In this document: positions 49,059 through 54,445 of the stretch, piece by piece
Numbering within the stretch: the stretch's first letter is position 1
Layout of the letters: the number at the start of each line of letters is the position of its first letter
From: Bacteroidia bacterium
GTDB lineage: Bacteria > Bacteroidota > Bacteroidia > Cytophagales > JAAEPT01
DNA: 54,445 nt
Direction: 5' to 3'
NCBI GenBank assembly: GCA_030431525.1
Contig: JAUIJC010000031.1
Coordinates: forward strand, 1 to 54,445
The notes under the pieces: generated by a model
What the model was told of the DNA's origin: nothing
The model's database searches: none
What the model saw: only the letters and a program-made list of their open reading frames with translations
Position numbers and translations under genes: made by a program

Positions 49059-50030
49059 ATGCGCAAATTCATCCTAACCCTCTCTGCTGTTGCCGGCCTT
49101 GCTTTCGGCAACATCGCCATGGCTAACCAAGAAGCTCCTGCCAAGGCTGACTCTGCAAAAGTGGAAACCGTAGCCAAAGCTGATTCAGCTGCCGCTACTA
49201 CCGACTCTGCTGCAACCGTTGCTGCTGCCGCTGGCGATTCTGCCACCACAGCCGGAGGGAATACTGAAACTGCTGCTACTGAAGAAGAAGCTGCTGTTGC
49301 TCCAGCTGCCACTGAGCCAACCGCTCATGAGTTGATCAAGAAGTATATCATCGACGGTGGTGTCGAGTTCATGAGCATCGTATTGGTGTGTTTGATCATC
49401 GGTTTGACTGTAGCCGTTGAGCGTGTTATCACCTTGAACATGGCTTCTACCAACGTTCGCAAATTGTTGGACAGCATCAAGGATTCTGTTCGCAAAGGTG
49501 AGTACACGGCTGCCAAAGAAGTTTGTGTAAACACTCGTGGCCCAGTTGCAGGCGTTTTGGCCCAAGGCCTTATCCGCGCTGAGGAAGGAACTACCGAGGA
49601 CGTAAAAGACGCTGTTGAGTCTTACGGTTCTGCCGAGATGCTCCGTTTGGAGAAAGGCATGAGCTGGATTGGCTTGTTCATCCAGTTGGCTCCAATGTTC
49701 GGATTCATGGGTACAGTAATCGGTATGATCATGGCCTTCGACGGCATCGCGAAAACTGGTGAGTCCAAAATGAGCCAGATCGGTGGTGACATTAAAGTTG
49801 CCCTTTTGACCACTGTTGCTGGTCTTGTGGTAGCCATCATCCTTCAGTTCTTCCAGAACTACTTGAACTCCAAAATCGACTCCTTGAACGAGCAGATGGA
49901 AACTGCTAACAACCAGTTCATGGACATGTTCGTGGTGGGAAAGCGCCTTCGCAAAGAGGAAAAAAAAGTGATCAAGAAGGCTGAGAAAATCATGGCCTCT
50001 ACTGAGGAAAATCCTTCTGAGACTGTCTGA
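49059..50030 (+). CDS. ExbB/TolQ-family proton channel with periplasmic extension
   Basis: About 323 residues. It opens with a cleavable-looking signal peptide (FILTLSAVAGLAFGNIAMA), then an Ala/Thr/Glu-rich segment of about 70 residues, and three transmembrane helices (EFMSIVLVCLIIGLTVAVE, GLFIQLAPMFGFMGTVIGMIMAF, VALLTTVAGLVVAIILQFF). The ExbB/TolQ/MotA core converts proton flow into TonB motion. The N-terminal extension recalls long ExbBs of some Gram-negatives. ATG 49059 starts the signal peptide. Codon use is highly biased, like the surface lipoprotein. Confidence 0.93.
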   Translation: MRKFILTLSAVAGLAFGNIAMANQEAPAKADSAKVETVAKADSAAATTDSAATVAAAAGDSATTAGGNTETAATEEEAAVAPAATEPTAHELIKKYIIDGGVEFMSIVLVCLIIGLTVAVERVITLNMASTNVRKLLDSIKDSVRKGEYTAAKEVCVNTRGPVAGVLAQGLIRAEEGTTEDVKDAVESYGSAEMLRLEKGMSWIGLFIQLAPMFGFMGTVIGMIMAFDGIAKTGESKMSQIGGDIKVALLTTVAGLVVAIILQFFQNYLNSKIDSLNEQMETANNQFMDMFVVGKRLRKEEKKVIKKAEKIMASTEENPSETV

Positions 50031-50036
50031 ACAAGA

Positions 50037-50111
50037 CCTTAGACAAGAGACTTTAGACCTTAGCCCAGCCTGTACGGAAAGCTAACGTCTAAAGTCTATC
50101 CTCTAACCTCT
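50037..50111. repeat. Inverted repeat of CTTTAGAC words
   Basis: GAGACTTTAGACCTTAGC faces GCTAACGTCTAAAGTCTAT; it is related to 23605-23690. It lies between exbB and the next gene. Confidence 0.7.
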
Positions 50112-50124
50112 TTAAAACAACGCC

Positions 50125-50583
50125 ATGAAAAAGCATTCATACATCGTTTTCGGAATCGTTGCCATCATCTTCCTCTACGCCCTCTCCGGCATCTTCTTCG
50201 GAGACATGAGCACGGCAGAGGCTGCTGATGCCGTAATGGACGGCTTCGTTTCCAAAAGCGCCTATTTGACCTACGGGCTTATCACCTTCATGATTGTCGC
50301 CATCCTTGGCTTCGGTATCATGGAGCTTATCAAAGACCCGAAATCATTCATCCGTTTGGGCATCACTGGCGGTGCCTTGGTAGCACTATTGGTGATTACC
50401 TACTATTCTGCTTCCACCAGCATCTCCTTCTTGGAAATCCCAAAGGAGGCCACTGCTGAAACCTTGGAAAGCATGAAAGCAGGCGTACAATTCGTGGGCG
50501 GTCTGACGGCCACCACAGGCGTACTGCTCTTCACTGGCCTTGCCGCATTGGTAGGCTTTGAGGTAAAGAATAGCATCGCTTAA
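50125..50583 (+). CDS. Unknown four-helix membrane protein in the exb cluster
   Basis: A 152-residue protein with four predicted helices (SYIVFGIVAIIFLYALSGIFF, AYLTYGLITFMIVAILGFGI, LGITGGALVALLVITYYS, TTGVLLFTGLAALVGFE). I do not recognise a named family. Its place between exbB and exbD suggests an accessory of the energy-coupling complex. Spacing on both sides is filled by repeats rather than regulatory sites. Confidence 0.8.
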   Translation: MKKHSYIVFGIVAIIFLYALSGIFFGDMSTAEAADAVMDGFVSKSAYLTYGLITFMIVAILGFGIMELIKDPKSFIRLGITGGALVALLVITYYSASTSISFLEIPKEATAETLESMKAGVQFVGGLTATTGVLLFTGLAALVGFEVKNSIA

Positions 50584-50586
50584 CAG

Positions 50587-50648
50587 TATCATGTATAAAG
50601 TATCATGTATCAAGACCCAGCCTGTCTTGGTACTTGGTACTTGATACC
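50587..50648. repeat. Inverted repeat of GTATCATGTAT words
   Basis: GTATCATGTAT occurs twice, then GTATCAAGAC; it faces GTCTTGGTACTTGGTACTTGATAC-like words. It is related to 29396-29474. Confidence 0.7.
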
Positions 50649-50665
50649 CCAAAACCAGCACAACG

Positions 50666-51235
50666 ATGAAACCACGTAAAAAACGCGTTCAGGAGGAGGT
50701 TAACTCCAGCTCCATGGCCGACATCGCCTTTTTGCTGCTGATCTTCTTCTTGGTTTCCACCGAGATGCCCAACGAAAAGGGCTTGAACTTCACCCTGCCG
50801 AAAAAGCAGGACAAGAATGAGGTGGAAGTTGTAGAGACCAAAATCAACAAAAGGAACGTCTTCGGAGTGATTGTGAACTCCAACAATGACGTACTCGCCA
50901 AGGAAGAGCCTGTGAAAATAGAGGACTTGCGGGCCAAAGCCATTGCCTTCATCACGAATGAAGGTAAGGACGAGAACCTGTCGGATGACCCAAGCAAGGC
51001 CATCATCACCCTGAGGATTGACCGCGGTACCAAGTACCAAACCTATATCGAAGTCCAAGACGCATTGTTAGGGGCTTACAACAAGATTTGGGCGGACTAC
51101 CTCGGCATGAGCGAGCAGCGCTTCTTGGCCTTGGACGACAAGAACCACGAGCATGTGGCCATGAAGAGCCGCGCACGCAAAGCCTTCCCGTTCCTATTGT
51201 CTAAAATGGAGCCTAACGACTTCGGCAACTACTAA
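50666..51235 (+). CDS. ExbD/TolR-family protein
   Basis: A 189-residue protein with one transmembrane helix (SMADIAFLLLIFFLVSTEMP) carrying the essential Asp19, and a periplasmic domain (LNFTLPKKQDKNEVEV onward). ExbD works with ExbB in proton-driven TonB energisation. First of two ExbDs. The second starts 4 bp downstream. Confidence 0.93.
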   Translation: MKPRKKRVQEEVNSSSMADIAFLLLIFFLVSTEMPNEKGLNFTLPKKQDKNEVEVVETKINKRNVFGVIVNSNNDVLAKEEPVKIEDLRAKAIAFITNEGKDENLSDDPSKAIITLRIDRGTKYQTYIEVQDALLGAYNKIWADYLGMSEQRFLALDDKNHEHVAMKSRARKAFPFLLSKMEPNDFGNY

Positions 51236-51239
51236 GCAA

Positions 51240-51713
51240 ATGGGAAAATTCAGAACTAAAAAGAAAGGCGGCGAAGGCATTCCAACCTCTGCCCTACCTG
51301 ATATCATCTTCATCCTTCTCTTCTTCTTTATGGTAGTAACCAAAATGAAGAAGCAGGAGAAAATGGTGGACACCCACATTCCTGAGGCCACTCAAGTGGT
51401 GAAAAAGAATGAGGCCCTCCAGACCATCGAGCTTTACATCGGTGTGCCAAAGGACAAAGGAGCTTTCGGTGACCAGCCTGTTATTCAGGCCAACGATCGC
51501 TTCATCACCCCGAACGGCATTCGCCAGTTCATGGCCGAAGAGCGCGGAAAGTTGCCGATCGATAAGCAGAGCCCATCAAACATCCAAGTGGCGATCATCG
51601 CCGACGATGAGGTGGACATGGGTAAGATCAACGATATCGAGAAAATCCTAAAGGACATCGGCTTCCGCAAGATTTTCTACAAGGCTGCTAAGAATCACCA
51701 AGCATCACTTTAA
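51240..51713 (+). CDS. ExbD/TolR-family protein
   Basis: A 157-residue second ExbD. TM helix ALPDIIFILLFFFMVVTKMK with Asp21. The periplasmic part is shorter than in the first. Two different ExbDs beside one ExbB suggest a heteromeric ExbD pair. Confidence 0.93.
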   Translation: MGKFRTKKKGGEGIPTSALPDIIFILLFFFMVVTKMKKQEKMVDTHIPEATQVVKKNEALQTIELYIGVPKDKGAFGDQPVIQANDRFITPNGIRQFMAEERGKLPIDKQSPSNIQVAIIADDEVDMGKINDIEKILKDIGFRKIFYKAAKNHQASL

Positions 51714-51730
51714 ACCAAGACAATCGCCTT

Positions 51731-52291
51731 ATGCAAACCAAAATTCTTCGTCTTTTGGTCGCCCTCGTCTTTTTGGGTGGCGCAGGCTTCTTCGGTTTCA
51801 AGTTGTTTGACACCTTGCGCACCGCTGAAATCGAACGTGAGCAACTCGCCCACATCGACGAGCAGGTCATCGAAAAGCTGATAAAAATCCGCGAGAGCCA
51901 AAAGAAATACTTCGAGGCCAATAACCATTACGCCTCGGATTGGGACAGCCTTATCACCTTCGTTCGCGAGGGCGAGCTTCCAGTAATCCAACGTAAGGAG
52001 GAAATCTTTGTGGTCAATGGAAAGGACAGCATCAAAGTCACAGTGGACACCCTCCGCGTGGATAAGGTGTATGACCTTCTTAAAGAGGACTTGGGCTACT
52101 CCAAGGAAAATTTGGGTGAACTGGCCTACACACCAGTGAGCCACCTCAAGTTTGAGCTTTGGTCCGAGGACATGGGCGGTCAGCACCTCATGGAGGTCAA
52201 AGACCCTAAACCATTGAACACGGACCGCGCTGAAGATCCTTTGCGCATCGGTTCACGTGAAATCGCGACCACTAAAGGAAACTGGGAATAA
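51731..52291 (+). CDS. Hypothetical pseudopilin-like protein
   Basis: A 186-residue protein: one N-terminal helix (RLLVALVFLGGAGFFGFKLFD) followed by an amphipathic segment with IEREQLAHIDEQVIEKLIKI and a block KYFEANNHYASDWDSLITFV that looks like the globular start of type II pseudopilins. It sits between exbD and tonB. The family is not known to me by name; the function is probably tied to the exb/tonB complex. Confidence 0.78.
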   Translation: MQTKILRLLVALVFLGGAGFFGFKLFDTLRTAEIEREQLAHIDEQVIEKLIKIRESQKKYFEANNHYASDWDSLITFVREGELPVIQRKEEIFVVNGKDSIKVTVDTLRVDKVYDLLKEDLGYSKENLGELAYTPVSHLKFELWSEDMGGQHLMEVKDPKPLNTDRAEDPLRIGSREIATTKGNWE

Positions 52292-52306
52292 AACGCAGAT
52301 AGCACT

Positions 52307-53122
52307 ATGGAACTTGTTTATTCATCCCTAATTCTGGGTGGCCTGACCATTGTTGCGGTCTTGCTCTTTAAGCACGGACTGGTGGCCAAAAAGGCTATGG
52401 GGGTAGCCTCGGCCACCGCATCCGACTTTGACGGTATCCTGCTTAAGAAAAACCCAGAGGTTGACATCCACAGAACAAGGCTTATCACCTTGGCCGTAGG
52501 CGCAGGCATCTCCATGTTCTTCGCCTTCAAACTGGTGACTTGGGCCACTCCGGAAGAAGTATTGCCACCACCACCGCCACCAGAGGCGAGTGAAATGGTG
52601 ACCATGGATATCCCTGAGATTGATTTTGAGGAGCCGGAACCAGAGCCGGAGCCAGAACCACCAAAACCAAAGGTTCAGAAACTAACACCTACAGAAGACG
52701 AGGTGGAGGAAGAAGACCTTATGGAGGAGGAAATTGAAGACGAAATCGACTTCGGAGAGCCGGAACCAGAGCCGGAACCAGAGCCTGAAACAGAGCCGGA
52801 ACCACCAATGACCGTGGACTTTGCTGACGTTCAAGCAGAATTCAACGGCGGTGTCCCTGCCCTTCGCCAGTTCTTGGCCTCCCACATCAACGTGGACTTG
52901 GTAAAAGCCACTGGCGCTCGCGGAATGGTTGTTATCCAATACGAAGTGAACGTGGACGGACGCATTCAAAACGTGAAAGTCCTCAAGTCACTTCACCCTA
53001 AGGTTGACCAAGAAGTCATGCGCGTGTTTAAGACCATGCCACGATGGAAACCAGCAAGCCTGCAAGGCAAACCTGTAATTCAGCGTCGTAAGATGCCGAT
53101 TCCGGTAGGACCGAGGAAATAA
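52307..53122 (+). CDS. Energy transducer TonB with two membrane helices
   Basis: A 271-residue TonB. There are two hydrophobic segments, residues about 5-21 and 60-78, where most TonBs have one. Then follow a PPPPPP run, EPEPEPEP linkers and a C-terminal TonB domain (RGMVVIQYEVNVDGRIQNVKV, then PRWKPASLQGKPV). It transmits energy to TonB-dependent receptors. A 53136 terminator follows, separating the second TonB. Confidence 0.92.
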   Translation: MELVYSSLILGGLTIVAVLLFKHGLVAKKAMGVASATASDFDGILLKKNPEVDIHRTRLITLAVGAGISMFFAFKLVTWATPEEVLPPPPPPEASEMVTMDIPEIDFEEPEPEPEPEPPKPKVQKLTPTEDEVEEEDLMEEEIEDEIDFGEPEPEPEPEPETEPEPPMTVDFADVQAEFNGGVPALRQFLASHINVDLVKATGARGMVVIQYEVNVDGRIQNVKVLKSLHPKVDQEVMRVFKTMPRWKPASLQGKPVIQRRKMPIPVGPRK

Positions 53123-53135
53123 GTAAACTTTTGAC

Positions 53136-53170
53136 AACAGCCATTTGGACATCCAAATGGCTGTTTTTGT
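53136..53170 (+). terminator. Terminator between the two tonB genes
   Basis: Perfect 14-bp arms AACAGCCATTTGGA and TCCAAATGGCTGTT, then TTTTTGTTT. The second tonB therefore needs its own promoter. Confidence 0.9.
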
Positions 53171-53255
53171 TTAAACCACTTTTAGGAAATCATCACCAAA
53201 TCGCTACCCCAAGCTTACCATAGAATTTCTTAACCCTCCATAATTTTTCAACACA

Positions 53256-54005
53256 ATGAAAAACCAATTGAACAAAGAACAAGAGCTACAGGCCTTTGAA
53301 GAACAGCTTCAAAAACAAAGTCCAGCCGCTAACATCCACAAGTCCCGTTTTTCCAAACTCAGCATCGGACTTGGGCTGTCTGTCCTATTGGCCTACCAAG
53401 CGGTCACTTGGAAAACCGAGGCTGCCACATTCTCGCCAAACCATGAGACCGTCGAAAATGGGTTAGAATGGGTTGATATGAACATTCCTGAAATCATCGA
53501 AGAACAGCCCGAACCTGAAAAACGCGAGGAGCAAAAGCCTCCAAAAGTCCAAATCCTCACTCCCGATGACTGTGAGGATTGTGATGACCCTATCCTAGAT
53601 TTAAATCCAGATGATACCATCTCATTTACTTTCACACCAGATATACCGCCAGTTGATGACCCAATTGACTCCCCTGACCCACTCATCCCTGTAGACTTCG
53701 CGGAAATACCAGCTTCCTTTATTGGCGGAAACAACGCTTTTCGTCAGTACTTAGCCTCTCATATCAACACAAATTTGGTAAAAGCGACAGGAGCCCGCGG
53801 AATGGTGGTCATCTACTACGAGGTGAACATCGACGGCAGCATCCAAAATGTGAAAACCATCAAGTCCCTTCATCCTCGCGTTGACCAAGAAATCATGCGG
53901 GTCTTTAAAAGCATGCCCCGCTGGAAGCCCGCTAGCACACAAGGAAAGCTGGTGGTTCAACGTCGTCAATTGCCGATTCCGGTAGGACCGAGAATAAGAA
54001 ATTAA
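53256..54005 (+). CDS. Energy transducer TonB paralogue
   Basis: A 249-residue TonB with a single helix (LSIGLGLSVLLAYQAVTW). The C-terminal domain is nearly the same as in the preceding gene (NLVKATGARGMVVIYYEVN, MRVFKSMPRWKPAS, LPIPVGPR). The linker differs entirely: not EP repeats but Asp/Pro-rich with DDCEDCDDP. The first TM of the preceding TonB is missing. It is a tandem duplication in which linker and membrane parts have diverged, perhaps to serve a different ExbB or receptor. Confidence 0.92.
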   Translation: MKNQLNKEQELQAFEEQLQKQSPAANIHKSRFSKLSIGLGLSVLLAYQAVTWKTEAATFSPNHETVENGLEWVDMNIPEIIEEQPEPEKREEQKPPKVQILTPDDCEDCDDPILDLNPDDTISFTFTPDIPPVDDPIDSPDPLIPVDFAEIPASFIGGNNAFRQYLASHINTNLVKATGARGMVVIYYEVNIDGSIQNVKTIKSLHPRVDQEIMRVFKSMPRWKPASTQGKLVVQRRQLPIPVGPRIRN

Positions 54006-54012
54006 CCCACAA

Positions 54013-54050
54013 AAAAATCCCCATGCCTCTTACGAAGCATGGGGATTTTT
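54013..54050. terminator. Terminator after second tonB
   Basis: Perfect 14-bp stem AAAAATCCCCATGC/GCATGGGGATTTTT, symmetrical A and T runs. Confidence 0.92.
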
Positions 54051-54084
54051 AATATCCATTGGTTTGGCAGTCACAATCCTGCCC

Positions 54085-54445
54085 ATCCAATAATCCTCCA
54101 AAATAAAAGACCGTGATTAAACGAGGTTCACATGATAGGCAGGATATAGCCGAACTGCGGGCTGAATCACGGAAATCCAATAATCCTCCAAAATAAAAGA
54201 CCGTGATTAAACGAGGTTCACATGATAGGCAGGATATAGCCGAACTGCGGGCTGAATCACGGAAATCCAATAATCCCCCAAAATCAAAGACCGTGATTAA
54301 ACGAGATTCACATAATGGGCAGGATATAGCCGAACTGCGGGCTGAATCACGGAAATCCAATAATCCTCCAAAATCAAAGACCGTGATTAAACGAGATTCA
54401 CATGATGGGCAGGATATAACCGAACTGCGGGCTGAATCACAGAAA
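54085..54445. repeat. 90-bp tandem repeat array (at least four units)
   Basis: Units begin at 54085, 54175, 54265 and 54355, each exactly 90 bp, and the array reaches the window edge. Each unit holds CCGTGATT and AATCACGG 46 bp apart (54111-54118 with 54165-54172 in unit 1). The first two units are almost identical; units 3 and 4 differ at several shared positions (such as GAGATTC for GAGGTTC), so the array has grown by steps. There are no spacers, so it is not a CRISPR. Confidence 0.93.

Noticed and set aside
53230-53246. PHO-box-like pair TTAACC and TAATTT before the second tonB
   Set aside because: The second word is too degenerate and the 15-bp position falls on the start codon, not on a -7 box.
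54049-54360. Open frame on the minus strand giving a 30-residue repeated peptide
   Set aside because: The frame stays open only because the tandem unit is 90 bp; there is no signal, start context or family resemblance, and the reading begins in an unrelated terminator region.
54085-54445. CRISPR-like array
   Set aside because: Units are 90 bp and contiguous, with no unique spacers and no cas genes.

Overview
The window comes from a member of the Bacteroidota, most likely an aerobic, probably aquatic member of Saprospiria or Cytophagia; the exact lineage cannot be fixed from the sequence alone. The signs are PorP/SprF-type outer-membrane proteins, DUF6089 barrels, TonB-dependent receptors with carboxypeptidase-like N-domains, a lipoprotein with a CSEDD surface-export signal, the gene order NAD kinase - DUF6089 - uppS - bamA - ompH, and -7 boxes of the TAnnTTTG type. 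No rRNA, tRNA, phage, insertion sequence with a transposase, or CRISPR array was seen.

Layout. 1-2970: three tandem PorP/SprF paralogues, the first lacking its 5' end. 3072-4195: two small membrane proteins. 4533-10257: a fatty-acid beta-oxidation set in the order of the Bacillus fadN-fadA-fadE operon. 10361-10462: a possible small RNA with two matching hairpins. 10643-18531: a PpiD-like foldase, a TonB receptor, a CvfB-type RNA-binding protein, a gamma-carbonic anhydrase-like protein, Apt and a small outer-membrane protein. 18610-23623: cytochrome c maturation genes ccmB-ccmC-ccmD-ccmE-ccmF, then kdsC, an AsmA-like protein and a DUF547 lipoprotein. 27688-32411: two alpha/beta hydrolases, pdxJ, cvpA, pabA/trpG and a CBS protein. 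32627-40748: NAD kinase, two DUF6089 proteins, uppS, bamA and three ompH/skp genes, i.e. envelope assembly. 40901-41800: an LD-carboxypeptidase.

The most interesting part is 41800-54005. It holds a PhoB-like response regulator, a TPR protein, a beta-helix surface lipoprotein, a large TonB-dependent receptor, ExbB, an unknown four-helix membrane protein, two ExbDs, a pseudopilin-like protein and two TonB paralogues. The promoters of the lipoprotein and the receptor both carry TTAACA-type half-sites repeated every 11 bp, the last one starting exactly 15 bp before a -7-like CTTTTG box. This resembles a PHO-box promoter of OmpR/PhoB-family regulators. I infer a phosphate-responsive (or similarly regulated) outer-membrane uptake system with its own energy-coupling complex. 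Substrate and regulator assignment are inference.

Intergenic DNA is unusually rich in dispersed structured repeats: a ~160-bp two-copy MITE, three-hairpin REP-like elements, CTGCCAA hairpins whose stems differ by compensatory changes, GACAAGGC and CAAGCG hairpins around ccm genes, a CCCCACCTCTG inverted repeat, several inverted repeats built of 7-10 bp quasi-tandem words, and a 90-bp tandem array running off the right edge.
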